A stretch of 23,313 bases of DNA, from positions 1 to 23,313 of IMG/VR virus record IMGVR_UViG_3300036791_000516; one strand, given 5' to 3'. The position numbers and the translations under genes are program-made. The notes below the pieces were generated by a model, which had not been told where the DNA came from, did not search any database, and saw only the letters and a program-made list of their open reading frames with translations. Below, in pieces: positions 5,714-14,723 of this stretch (its first letter is position 1; each line of letters opens with the position of its first letter). Origin of the DNA: a virus.

Positions 5714-6475
5714 ATGGCAGACAATATTATTGTAACCCCTGGCGTCGGCGCTACGGTTGCAATGGACGAATTGGTCGATGGCACCCTCGGCACGGTCAAG
5801 GTGCAGTACGTCAAGATCATGGACGGCACGCTAGATAGCTCCACTAAAGCGGCGGTTGGCGCTAATGGCATCAAGGTTGATGGTAGTCTTGTCACTCAGC
5901 CGGTCTCCATCGCTGGTTCTGTAACCGTCGCGCAGAGTACGGCAGCCAACCTGAAGGTTGATGCCTCAGGTCCGTGGGACAAGGGTTCCGGGACCGGCGG
6001 CACGGTGACCCAGCGGGTCATTATGGATAGCTCGCAGCTCGCGGTGCTAGCGACCGCTGCTCAGCCGATGAGTGGAGGTTACCAGTTGGCTGGTCTTCCA
6101 ACCGACCAGCGCGTCCCCAATATAGTGCAGGCACAGAACAACGGCATGACCTCCTCTCGGGTTAATGCCGCTGCGAGCACTAACGCAACCAGCCTCAAAG
6201 CCAGCGCGGGCGCGGCAGTGGACATCGATGTATTTAATGTCGCGGCGTATTCCGTGTTCCTGAAGTTTTACAACAAAGCGAGCGCGCCCACGGTCGGAAC
6301 CGATACCCCGGTTTGGACCATCCCCATTCCCGCAGCCACAGGTTTTGCGCGCACGCTGCCGTTTGGCAAATGGTTCACCACCGGAATCGCGTATGCGATT
6401 ACTAAACTCCAACCAGATAGCGACGCAACCGTCGTAGCGGCGGGGGATCTCACTGGCTCTATCGATTGGATCTAG
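5714..6475 (+). CDS. Probable virion structural protein, 253 aa
   Basis: A strong AAGGAGG site precedes the ATG. The sequence is rich in Ala, Val, Thr, Gly and Ser, with alternating hydrophobic residues typical of beta-structured virion proteins. The N-terminal segment (TLGTVKVQYVKIMDGTLDSS, KAAVGANGIKVDGS) resembles proteins often found beside phage fibre genes. The C-terminal half (AAVDIDVFNVAAYSVFLKFY, TPVWTIPIPA) has the strand-turn-strand look of a jelly-roll or beta-sandwich. There is no signal peptide. It sits 3 bp upstream of the lectin/SPRY-like fibre. Its exact role (decoration, fibre base or adaptor) is unknown. Confidence 0.6.
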   Translation: MADNIIVTPGVGATVAMDELVDGTLGTVKVQYVKIMDGTLDSSTKAAVGANGIKVDGSLVTQPVSIAGSVTVAQSTAANLKVDASGPWDKGSGTGGTVTQRVIMDSSQLAVLATAAQPMSGGYQLAGLPTDQRVPNIVQAQNNGMTSSRVNAAASTNATSLKASAGAAVDIDVFNVAAYSVFLKFYNKASAPTVGTDTPVWTIPIPAATGFARTLPFGKWFTTGIAYAITKLQPDSDATVVAAGDLTGSIDWI

Positions 6476-6478
6476 ATC

Positions 6479-7882
6479 ATGTTCGTGAGATCGGATAGTG
6501 GCCTCTGGCTCAATCAAGGTGGTTGGCAGGGAGCTGGATGGAGCCGGGCGGTCGCGGTAGGTGGCGGAAACCCTGCCTCCGATTTCCTCGCCCGAACCTC
6601 CGGCCTAAGCGCCACCTACCAAACAGCCTATACCAATATGATCAATGGCCTCGTCAGCGACGGCGTTTGGTCCAAATTGGATGTTCTCTATGTCTTCGCC
6701 ACCGCGGACACTATTACTGCGAAGCTAAATCTGATCCAGAACGCCTACAACGCCACAGCACCGAGCGGAGACCCCACCTTCACTGCGGGGGCGGGTTATC
6801 AGAATCCAACAACCAAATATCTGGACAGCGGCTTCAACGCCAGCACGGCAGCCGTTCCGAAGTACGTTCAAAATAGCGCCTGCATGTTCAATTGGAATGC
6901 TCTAATACTCGGTGATGATGGTGCAAACATCGGGCTCGTGAGTGGCGGAAATAACGATTTTGTCAATCGTAACACTTCAGGTCAACTTTCGATAAGAATA
7001 AATGCTACGGCTGCTATAACTATAGCGAACGTAGACGCAAGCGGACTGATTCTTACCAACCGGACAACCTCCTCGAATGTGGACGTCTATCAAAACTCGG
7101 CGGTTCTTTCGGCTGGAAATTCCAGCACCTCGGCCGCGGTGCAGAATTCCAATATGACATTCTTCACTGGTACTAGCTTCAACATTAACTCGCAGCTCAA
7201 ATTCGGAGGGTGGGGATCGCAGCTAACCGCGACGGATGTCACAAACCTCTACACCCGGATGGTCGCATTCCTTGCTGCCACTACAATGAAATGGAACTCC
7301 GGGGATCGTATAACAACCTCGCTAACCAATAACGATCTGTCGGCGACAGATAACGCCGGCTCCTCTTCACCATTCACCCAAGTGAGGGCCACTAAGAGCA
7401 TCTCCACTTCCAAAAAATATTATTTTGAGATCGTTATCAATACTGTTGTTGGCGGGCCAAGTCCTGGAACCCAATTTATCGGACTCTGCCCTAGCTCGCA
7501 CACGCTCGGCGCGAGCCTGATCGCCAGTGCAGACGCCATTGGGTTACGTGATGATCAGCCCTCATGGTTGATAAACTTCGTGAATAAGGGCACTTCTGCG
7601 GGCCCCTTCGGCGTCGCGGGTACCGTGGTCGGTGTAGCTGTCGATGGTACTAACAAAACTTGTTGGAACACACTTGATGGCACGGCGTGGAATGGTAGTG
7701 GCACAAACAGCCCGGCGACGAACGTCGGGGGCGCCGATCTTTCCACTCTAACATTCCCCTTGTTCCCAACCTGGTCATCAGCGTCGTTCACTCAGAAGGT
7801 TACCGCGCGTTTCGATTCGGGCTTTACCCTCGCCACACCTGGCAGCGGGGCGTTGGCTGGATTCTCGGTATGGGGAAGCTAA
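6479..7882 (+). CDS. Lectin-like plus SPRY-like tail fibre protein, 467 aa
   Basis: Two beta-rich regions are visible. Residues about 33-260 contain ARTSGLSATYQTAYTNMI and GVWSKLDVLYVFATAD, a pattern seen in phage and prophage fibre proteins with a concanavalin/LamG-like fold. Residues about 269-460 look like a SPRY domain: WNSGDRITTSLTNNDLSAT, VRATKSISTSKKYYFEI, IGLCPSS..LG and GVAVDGTNKTCWNTLDG. Both domain types serve in ligand binding, so a receptor-binding or host-adhesion role is likely. It starts 3 bp after the previous stop and abuts the tailspike gene, so the genes are probably co-transcribed and assembled together. Confidence 0.7.
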   Translation: MFVRSDSGLWLNQGGWQGAGWSRAVAVGGGNPASDFLARTSGLSATYQTAYTNMINGLVSDGVWSKLDVLYVFATADTITAKLNLIQNAYNATAPSGDPTFTAGAGYQNPTTKYLDSGFNASTAAVPKYVQNSACMFNWNALILGDDGANIGLVSGGNNDFVNRNTSGQLSIRINATAAITIANVDASGLILTNRTTSSNVDVYQNSAVLSAGNSSTSAAVQNSNMTFFTGTSFNINSQLKFGGWGSQLTATDVTNLYTRMVAFLAATTMKWNSGDRITTSLTNNDLSATDNAGSSSPFTQVRATKSISTSKKYYFEIVINTVVGGPSPGTQFIGLCPSSHTLGASLIASADAIGLRDDQPSWLINFVNKGTSAGPFGVAGTVVGVAVDGTNKTCWNTLDGTAWNGSGTNSPATNVGGADLSTLTFPLFPTWSSASFTQKVTARFDSGFTLATPGSGALAGFSVWGS

Positions 7883-10210
7883 ATGGTCGATCTGGTTGCC
7901 AATTATGGTGGAGTCGGAGATGGCCAGTTCTATACCTCGGCGGTCTTAACGATCAGCGTGGGGACTAAGAACCTCCACTGCTCCACCCCGATCTGGGCGG
8001 CGGGAGATGTGGGAAAGAATATCCGCGTCGGGGGCGCAGGGCAGAGCACAGGTGGCGGTACGCCGGCCGCCCTCGTGCTTGTCAGCACCATCGATACATT
8101 TACCGATTCGCAAAACGTAATCCTTCACGACAACGCTATCTCGGCGCTCAGCGCCGCATCTAGCTATATATCATGGGGCACGGATAACTCAGGGGCGATA
8201 ACGGCGTTTAATTCCGCGAACGCGGGAGCTTCAAACATCACCCTTACCGCGCCCGCGGGGAAGTTTTTCATCACACCTACAGGTGGTGGAGGTGTCACGC
8301 TAGGGGCCGGTGTTCGGAGCATGACGTTTGCCGGCGCGGGTGTGGGCTCAACGTATTTGATCGGAGCGGTTCAGTTCGGCGGTGGTGGAATTCAGCCGTT
8401 CGGAGACACCAGCGCGAGAGTGGCGACAGTCCAGATCGGAGCTTCGACCGCTACTTTGTTAAATGTTTCAGATGCTTCGCGGTTCTCTCCTCCTCAGTGG
8501 TGTGTTCTAGCCTCCGTCGATTTGCAAGGATCGGCCTCGTTTCCGCCTAATAATGTATTCTGGGATTATGTGCAGGTTACGGCGATCAATGGAGTGTCGG
8601 GATTGGTGACCTTCGACCGCGCGGTTGCCAATTTCCATAAATCGACCTATCCGCTATTCGATCCGGGTCTGGGTGTGAAGGCATCTCCGGGCTCCCCGCA
8701 TAACTGCGCCGCGGGAGGGCCGGCCACCTTGTTTATTCTAAACCCCACCTGGGATATTCAGGCGACCTTCCAGGACTTCACCTTCGTCGGAGATCCAGGC
8801 CAAGGAACAAATTCTAATGGTAGAGTTATCAGATTCCTACGCTGCGCGGGACCAGATCAGGGGCCGGTGGTGTCCACTAATATGCAATGGTCAATAGACA
8901 CAAGCAACTTCCCGGCCTATGGTGTTGAAGTCGACAAAATGATCGACAGCATGGTGGTTTCGAATAGCACTTTTTCTTCTATATTCATGCAGAGCGCCTC
9001 GCCTAGGAGCGGCATCTTTACCGGCAACACGATAGCCAACCTCTCCGGTGGCGGCGTCAATATCGTATCAAGTGGTAACACGTTCTCAAACATCGGTGTC
9101 GGAGTGGGCGGGTTTGGCGTATCGAACTCGTGGAGTTCGACCAGTGATAGCCTTGCCACTATAACGCCTGGGGGCGCGCTAATTCCCGACGTGACGATCT
9201 ATGGGCTGCAAAATGGAATCATATCGTATCCTCTAGGCTCCGGGCCTGTGCGCTGGGCTGTTCCCGGTTGTCGGGTGTTCTTCACCGGCGGCAACCCTAA
9301 TGAGGGTAATTCCTTCGTCGTTACAGACATCGGAACAGACGGCAACGCGGTTTATGCCTCGCTTACGATCGGCTCCGGGTCCGCCGTGTTAAGCTCAGCA
9401 ATCGCCCTGTGGTCTCTGCAAGATGTCGGAAAGCCGATTAGAGTGAACGGTGCCGGGGCGTCAGCTGCACCTCTAGTAACAACCATCGCCGGATTCACAG
9501 ACTCATCTCATATCACCTTAGGCGCCGCAGCAGCGACTGCGCTTGTAGCTTCCACCCAATACGTCGTGTGGGGGAGCAATCTAATCTACACGCGCGGGCC
9601 GTTGATAAATTCGTGGCCTAACCTTCTCAAAACGGGAGGTGGTCTACTCGGGCTACAAGGTGCCCCTGTAAACAGCGGAGTGACGTTTTCGAATTGCACC
9701 GGATGTCCTGACGCTATTGATCTATCTCAGGCGCCCGCGAACAGACCCCTTTATTCATACACCAAACGTACCTACAACGCTACGAGCTGGGGGACCGGCG
9801 TAGCAGGGGTGCAGCCGACACTCAACCTCTGGGGTGCATTCACTACGATCAATATCAATGTTACGAAGGCTTATACTGGTGCTCAATCGACTTGTATATT
9901 AACTGCTCTTGCGCGTGGTATTCAAGTGCAACTGATGGATGGATCGATGGTGACGTGGGATATCAAAATCAATATGAAGGTAGCCGGCCTGCGCACGGTC
10001 ACGCCGGGGAATATTGTAGGACTTCAATCCGGAGATAGCATTCCAGGGAAGAATTATGCGTGGTTTCCCGGGACTCTAGCTCCATATCTAGAAACCGACA
10101 TCAGCGGCGATGCCACTGCGACTTGGCCGACCGTTACGATTGAGGTGATTTCCGATCAAGGATTCTTCCCGCCGGTGGTTATGCCGCTTCGGACACTAAT
10201 GCACGCTTAG
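7883..10210 (+). CDS. Large beta-helix-like tailspike protein, 775 aa
   Basis: The ATG directly follows the upstream TAA. Residues 21-102 are a module (LTISVGTKNL..., DVGKNIRVGGAG, TIDTFTDS, SYISWGTDN) of the kind that precedes pectate-lyase-like beta helices in phage tailspikes. A long stretch rich in short Gly, Ser, Asn and Val repeats (about 105-430, for example FTGNTIANLSGGGVNIVSSGNTF) fits a right-handed beta helix that may bind or cleave a surface polysaccharide. No catalytic residues can be assigned by eye. Residues 493-566 repeat the first module. A beta-rich C-terminal domain follows (about 630-775). It is the largest protein here and the likely main host-range determinant. Confidence 0.75.
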   Translation: MVDLVANYGGVGDGQFYTSAVLTISVGTKNLHCSTPIWAAGDVGKNIRVGGAGQSTGGGTPAALVLVSTIDTFTDSQNVILHDNAISALSAASSYISWGTDNSGAITAFNSANAGASNITLTAPAGKFFITPTGGGGVTLGAGVRSMTFAGAGVGSTYLIGAVQFGGGGIQPFGDTSARVATVQIGASTATLLNVSDASRFSPPQWCVLASVDLQGSASFPPNNVFWDYVQVTAINGVSGLVTFDRAVANFHKSTYPLFDPGLGVKASPGSPHNCAAGGPATLFILNPTWDIQATFQDFTFVGDPGQGTNSNGRVIRFLRCAGPDQGPVVSTNMQWSIDTSNFPAYGVEVDKMIDSMVVSNSTFSSIFMQSASPRSGIFTGNTIANLSGGGVNIVSSGNTFSNIGVGVGGFGVSNSWSSTSDSLATITPGGALIPDVTIYGLQNGIISYPLGSGPVRWAVPGCRVFFTGGNPNEGNSFVVTDIGTDGNAVYASLTIGSGSAVLSSAIALWSLQDVGKPIRVNGAGASAAPLVTTIAGFTDSSHITLGAAAATALVASTQYVVWGSNLIYTRGPLINSWPNLLKTGGGLLGLQGAPVNSGVTFSNCTGCPDAIDLSQAPANRPLYSYTKRTYNATSWGTGVAGVQPTLNLWGAFTTININVTKAYTGAQSTCILTALARGIQVQLMDGSMVTWDIKINMKVAGLRTVTPGNIVGLQSGDSIPGKNYAWFPGTLAPYLETDISGDATATWPTVTIEVISDQGFFPPVVMPLRTLMHA

Positions 10211-10220
10211 AGGATCAGCG

Positions 10221-12236
10221 ATGGTTACTAGAGCATTTGATCGGGTGACCGAGAACTTCCTCCTCCAGCGCCTAGAGGCGCGGGTGAAGTACTCAATGCA
10301 AAAGAGGCAAGATCGAATTAAAGCGTGGGAGTTAGCAGAAGACAAGGCGCTCGCCTATTTGCACGAGAGTGATGAGGATGCGATTCGGAGGTCCGCGCGG
10401 GAAATGAAGGGCACCACATCATATACGACCCTGCAAATCCCCTACACATACGCGACCCTGATGACCGCCCATACCTATATGACCAGTGTGTTCTTCTCCC
10501 GCTCCCCGGTGCACCAATTCGCGGGCCGCCACGGGGAGACCGAGCAGCAGGTTAGCGCGCTCGAGGCACTAGTGAGCTATCAGGTCGAAACTGGCTACCA
10601 TCTTGTGCCGTACTACATTTGGCTCTACGATGCGGGGAAGTATGGTTGTGGCGTCTTGGGTAACTATTGGTCCGAAGAGAAGGTGCAATACTCCAGTGTT
10701 CAACAAATGCAAGTGCTGGGCCCTGACGGGGCGCCCGTGGCGGGGACGGAGAAGAAGGTACAGCAGACTTTTAGATCTGCTGGATATACTGGTACTCGCG
10801 TCTATAATGTTAGTCCTTTTGACTTCGGCCACGATCCTCATTATCCATTATATCGATTCCAGGAGGGAGAATACTGCTACGTCCGAAAGACCATTGGATG
10901 GAATGAGATAAAGAAGAGGCAATATGCCGGATATTATACCAAAGATGGTATCGCTCGTCTCCCAGCACGACCGCCACACACTGCGCAGGTTCAAGAGGGA
11001 TCATCCGCGCTCCTCCGGCCGGATCGGGTGTATCAGCAAACTCTTGGTGCTGCTAACGATGACCTCAAGCACCCTACTAGTATTGATATATTTGAGGTCT
11101 ACGTTGACCTGATCCAGAGTGAGTGGCAGGTGGGCAATAGCACCTTCCCGGAAAAGTGGGTGTTCACAATTTCAAGCGATTACGGCGTGCTTCTCGGAGC
11201 CGAACCCCTGGGTAACGCGCATGGAAAATTTCCCTTCAGTGTCATCGAAAGCGAGATCGAAGGCTATGGATTATACGGTCGAGGAATTCCTGAAGTTATT
11301 GATCCTATTCAACGAACAATGGATTGGCTCATCAACTCCCACTTCTACAACGTCCGAGCCAGCCTTAACAATCAATTCATCATTGACCCAAGTAAGATTG
11401 TTATCGATGACACCGAGGATGGAGGCCCTGGTTTTATCTACCGTCTCCGACCCGAAGCGTATGGCACAGATATTACGAAATTCTTCTATCAAATCCCAGT
11501 CACAGATATTACTCGTACTAATATGGCTGACCTCGAAGCTATGCAAACTATCGGGGAGCGAATTACTGGGATCAATGAGCAAATGTTTGGAGGAATTTCC
11601 AAATCCCGTACAACTGCAACTGAGGTTCGAACCTCCACCGGATTTGGGGTCAATCGGCTGAAGACGATTACGGAATACATCAGTGCGATGGGGATCTCGA
11701 CGCTCGCGTCGAGAATCGTGCTGGATAGTCAGCAGTTTTATGAGGGAGAGAAGAAATTCAAGATAGTCGGTGATCTCGCCCAGATGGCCGGCCCCACGTT
11801 CATGCAAGTTGATCCGATGATGCTCAGCGGAGATTATGACTTCGTCCCAGTGGACGGCACCCTCCCCATTGACCGGATGGCAATGGCGACGCTGTGGCAA
11901 AATATCATGGGGCAGATGCGGAACTTCCCCCAATTGATGGCACAGTTCGACATAGGGAAGGTGTTCACCCATGTCGCTCAACTTGGTGGGATTAGGAATA
12001 TAAATCAATTCAAGGTCCAGGTGGTCCCGGATGCAGTCTTGGGCCAGCAGTTGGCGGCGGGGAACGTAGTCCCGATCCGCACGGGCGGCGCGGGGAGTCC
12101 GGGGCCGTCCTTCAATTCCAATGTGGCCCAGATGCCCAGCACGGCGGGGGCTGATCTAGCCGGAGGGGAGAACCCAGAAAGTGGAGCAGCAGCCGAAATT
12201 GGAGCCGGAGCGGCCTCCCCGCGAACCTACCCGTGA
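10221..12236 (+). CDS. Portal protein, 671 aa
   Basis: The portal forms the ring at the head vertex through which DNA is packed and ejected. The sequence begins with a helical charged region (LLQRLEARVKYSMQKRQDRIKAWELAEDKAL). It continues through an alpha/beta wing region with many aromatic residues. About residues 430-500 it has the helical stem/crown-type stretch (DLEAMQTIGERITGINEQMFGG, SRTTATEVRTSTGFGVNRLKTITEYIS) typical of podovirus portals. Length fits the large P22- or SU10-like type. The C-terminal tail is Gly/Ala/Pro-rich. Its last 56 bp overlap the next gene in another frame. TerL lies 6 kb upstream, separated by adhesin genes. Confidence 0.88.
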   Translation: MVTRAFDRVTENFLLQRLEARVKYSMQKRQDRIKAWELAEDKALAYLHESDEDAIRRSAREMKGTTSYTTLQIPYTYATLMTAHTYMTSVFFSRSPVHQFAGRHGETEQQVSALEALVSYQVETGYHLVPYYIWLYDAGKYGCGVLGNYWSEEKVQYSSVQQMQVLGPDGAPVAGTEKKVQQTFRSAGYTGTRVYNVSPFDFGHDPHYPLYRFQEGEYCYVRKTIGWNEIKKRQYAGYYTKDGIARLPARPPHTAQVQEGSSALLRPDRVYQQTLGAANDDLKHPTSIDIFEVYVDLIQSEWQVGNSTFPEKWVFTISSDYGVLLGAEPLGNAHGKFPFSVIESEIEGYGLYGRGIPEVIDPIQRTMDWLINSHFYNVRASLNNQFIIDPSKIVIDDTEDGGPGFIYRLRPEAYGTDITKFFYQIPVTDITRTNMADLEAMQTIGERITGINEQMFGGISKSRTTATEVRTSTGFGVNRLKTITEYISAMGISTLASRIVLDSQQFYEGEKKFKIVGDLAQMAGPTFMQVDPMMLSGDYDFVPVDGTLPIDRMAMATLWQNIMGQMRNFPQLMAQFDIGKVFTHVAQLGGIRNINQFKVQVVPDAVLGQQLAAGNVVPIRTGGAGSPGPSFNSNVAQMPSTAGADLAGGENPESGAAAEIGAGAASPRTYP

Positions 12237-12525
12237 GGAGCGCGCGGAGCTAAGGACCGCTCGCGTTGTTCGCGAGATGATGAACACCGAGGGTTGGCGG
12301 GTGTATTCGCAGATCCTTCTTGTCCATCTTCAGGGGAAAAGGAATGAGTTCGAGCAGCCCGCGGAGGCAGCGCTAGACGGGATTGCGCAGGTGCTGAGGT
12401 CAGAGAGCGCAAAAGGCGCCATTATGGGGTTGCGGTTAGCGTTATCAATTCCCGAGAGTATCCTCGCAAGTGATAAGATTTTGCGTGGGAGGCTTGGGTT
12501 AGCCATAGGAGAGGATGAAGAATGA
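12181..12525 (+). CDS. Small helical protein overlapping the portal gene, 114 aa
   Basis: GTG start at 12181 with GGAGGGGAG about 10 nt upstream, inside the portal gene, gives a 56-bp overlap. After a Pro/Glu/Arg-rich N-terminus (MEQQPKLEPERPPREPTREE) the protein is strongly helical (ELRTARVVREMMNTEGWRVYSQILLVHLQGKRNEFE...). It ends acidic (GEDEE). Small helical proteins between portal and scaffold are common in phages of this organisation, but their role is mostly unknown. It ends in an ATGA overlap with the scaffold-like gene, so it is probably coupled to head assembly. An in-frame ATG at 12278 is an alternative start without a clear binding site. Confidence 0.7.
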   Translation: MEQQPKLEPERPPREPTREERAELRTARVVREMMNTEGWRVYSQILLVHLQGKRNEFEQPAEAALDGIAQVLRSESAKGAIMGLRLALSIPESILASDKILRGRLGLAIGEDEE

Positions 12526-13451
12526 ACTGGCACCCTGTAATGCTTCTGGACGAGAACACCTCCACCCCAAGTGGAGGCACCGGCGGCGCTCCATCTGGGT
12601 CCCCTCCCGATGCAGGCGGCACGGCCGCCCCTGCCTCCACACCGCCCTCCCGCATTCCCGATTCCCCCAGCGAAGCTGAGGCCCCGCACGACACCTTCGA
12701 AGGGATGGAGAGTTCCGATTTTGATTTAGTCGAGCTTCCTAGTGAGGAGGCGCAGGTCGGCGAGACCGGCGCACCCCCCGCTAAGACCCCGCCTCCGGCC
12801 CCACCGGCGCAACCTGCCACCGCGGCTCCGACCGCGCCGCAGGCCGCGCAAGCGGAGCCGAAGGCACCTCCGGGGGACGCGCCCCAAGCTCCGCGGTCCC
12901 CGTTGGAACAGGCAATCGAAGGCTTTAGGACCAACCATGAGCAAATGGCAAATTGGGCCTCAACGAACCTTTTCGCATTGTCGCAGCAAGAGAGCGAACT
13001 TCTGGAAAACAATGCGGCGCAATTGATACCTGTGCTCATGGGCAAGGTATATAGTCAGGCGCTGCAAGCGACTACAAATTTGATCAAAAACTTCGTCCCC
13101 AACATGGTGAATGAAGGGGTCGCCACCACAACCGCCAGGTCTGCGAAAGCACAAGAGGCGCTGAGTGAGTTCTATTCAGCAAATCCTCACCTGAATGCGC
13201 AGCAGCACGGCGCAGCCGTGGATAAGTGGGCGCGCGCATTCCGCGCGGCGAACCCGAGCGCGTCTCGCGCTGATGCGATCAAGTTTGTGGGTAACGCGGT
13301 TAGTGCAGAATTGGGAATCACAGCGCAAGCCGGCGCCCCTTCGCGCCGGGCCGCACCTTTCGCTCCCGCTCGCCCCGGAACGAGGGTACAACAGACCGCC
13401 CCTCAAAATGATCCATATGAGGGGATGGATATGGAGTACGATCAGCAATAG
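12522..13451 (+). CDS. Putative head scaffolding protein, 309 aa
   Basis: The ATG is within an ATGA overlap. The N-terminal 120 residues are Pro/Ala/Gly/Ser-rich and acidic (FEGMESSDFDLVELPSEE). A mostly helical core follows (about 125-265: SPLEQAIEGFRTNHEQMANW, ALSQQESELLENNAAQLIPVLM, KAQEALSEFYSANPHL). The C-terminal tail carries Arg residues and ends NDPEGMD-like (DPYEGMDMEYDQQ). Extended helices, low complexity and a position directly before the major capsid gene are what scaffold proteins show. They guide capsid assembly and then leave. The sequence alone cannot prove this, and a protease fusion is unlikely as no catalytic motif is seen. Confidence 0.72.
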   Translation: MNWHPVMLLDENTSTPSGGTGGAPSGSPPDAGGTAAPASTPPSRIPDSPSEAEAPHDTFEGMESSDFDLVELPSEEAQVGETGAPPAKTPPPAPPAQPATAAPTAPQAAQAEPKAPPGDAPQAPRSPLEQAIEGFRTNHEQMANWASTNLFALSQQESELLENNAAQLIPVLMGKVYSQALQATTNLIKNFVPNMVNEGVATTTARSAKAQEALSEFYSANPHLNAQQHGAAVDKWARAFRAANPSASRADAIKFVGNAVSAELGITAQAGAPSRRAAPFAPARPGTRVQQTAPQNDPYEGMDMEYDQQ

Positions 13452-13461
13452 GAGCTAGACC

Positions 13462-14712
13462 ATGTCTGGCATCGCAGGCCTCCGCGGCACAGGCGATTGG
13501 GGAGTCGATGAGCGCCCCAAGAACTTCCGCGAACGCATCCTCTTTATCTCACCCAATGGCAACGCCCCCATTTTTGCCCTGACCAGCAAAGCTGGAAAAT
13601 ACTCGGTTAACGATCCCGAGTTCGCGTGGTGGGCAGAGTCGCAAAACCTTGTTCGTCTCGTGGTCAATGGCGCACTTGGCACCACTGATACGGTAGTCAC
13701 GGTCGCGGGCGCCGATCCGGCGGCGACGACGATGTCCGCCCTTTATGGGGCGGCCACGAATCTGAAGCAGGGCGATATACTCCTTGTGGAGCCCACCGCT
13801 GACGCGCAGACATACACAAATGAGATGCTGATGGTGGACACAGTCATCAGTGACACGCAGGTCACAGTTCGGCGCGCGCAAGGTGGTTCTAGCGCGGCCT
13901 CAATCGCGAACGGAGCGGGCCTCACGCTAATTGGCTCGGCCTTTTCCGAAGGTACGTCCGCCCCAAGGGCGGTGGCACGGAATCCGGTGAAGTTCAAAAA
14001 TTATATCCAGATCTTCAAGGATACCTATGAGCTAACTGGCACGGCGACCGAGACCTTCGCCCGTACCGGGAACGCGTGGAGCAATGACAAGAAGCGGAAG
14101 ATGTTCGACCACGCCAAAGCGATTGAGATGAGCTTCCTCTTCAACGCGCTTCCGATCGAACTTACCGGCGATAATGGCAAACCGCTTCGGTTCTTTGGGG
14201 GGCTTCGGTCCTTCATTCCGACAGTGAATACCACTATCTTCACCCCTGGTGCAGGTGCTACGACGGCGCAGAATTTCTCGGACGCCCTTAGTCCAGCGTT
14301 TGCGTTCGACCTCGGCGGCGGGGATACCCGGATTGGGTTCTGTGGCAACAAGGCAAGAATTGAGCTTGGCAAGGTCGTTCAGGCGACTACGGGTATTAAG
14401 ATCGAACTGGGCAATCCGGTGAAGCTATTCGGTATTGATTTCCAGGAATTCATCCTACCTATGGGCAGGTTGTTGCTGAAATCCCATCCTCTGTTGTCTC
14501 AGCATCCGCTGTATCAGCGTAGTCTCTACGTCCTTGATTTTTCGGCGATCAAGTATACCACGATGAAGGGGCGGCCGGACGCCAAGATCAAGGATGATGT
14601 CCAGCTCCCAGACGAAGATGTTCGTCGCGGGTATATTCAAACCGATTGCAGCCTGCTAGTCGATGGTGGCGGACTAAGTTGCGCCTACCTCGGCGGCATC
14701 ACTGCGACTTAA
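13462..14712 (+). CDS. Major capsid protein (DUF5309/SU10-like), 416 aa
   Basis: This is the shell-forming protein of the head. The N-terminal pattern (RERILFISPNGNAPIFALTSKAGKYSVNDPEFAWWAES) matches the DUF5309-type major capsid proteins found in podoviruses such as SU10. The rest fits a HK97-like fold: an extended E-loop-like region around residues 60-150 rich in Thr/Val/Ala, a spine-helix region near TGTATETFARTGNAWSNDKKRKMFDHAKAIEM (about 194-225), and a C-terminal A-domain. Length is typical. It follows the scaffold gene by 10 bp with GGAG upstream of the start. A strong terminator lies beyond the next gene, which would favour high capsid expression. Confidence 0.88.
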   Translation: MSGIAGLRGTGDWGVDERPKNFRERILFISPNGNAPIFALTSKAGKYSVNDPEFAWWAESQNLVRLVVNGALGTTDTVVTVAGADPAATTMSALYGAATNLKQGDILLVEPTADAQTYTNEMLMVDTVISDTQVTVRRAQGGSSAASIANGAGLTLIGSAFSEGTSAPRAVARNPVKFKNYIQIFKDTYELTGTATETFARTGNAWSNDKKRKMFDHAKAIEMSFLFNALPIELTGDNGKPLRFFGGLRSFIPTVNTTIFTPGAGATTAQNFSDALSPAFAFDLGGGDTRIGFCGNKARIELGKVVQATTGIKIELGNPVKLFGIDFQEFILPMGRLLLKSHPLLSQHPLYQRSLYVLDFSAIKYTTMKGRPDAKIKDDVQLPDEDVRRGYIQTDCSLLVDGGGLSCAYLGGITAT

Positions 14713-14723
14713 AGGAGGCAGAG

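Noticed and set aside
11271-12008. Leftward ORF of 245 aa inside the portal gene
   Set aside because: It is an antisense shadow with no ribosome binding site. The portal reading frame has clear family features across the same bases.
12422-13045. Leftward Ser/Ala/Gly-rich ORF opposite the scaffold gene
   Set aside because: It is an antisense reading of the Pro/Ala-rich scaffold N-terminus. The low complexity follows from base composition.
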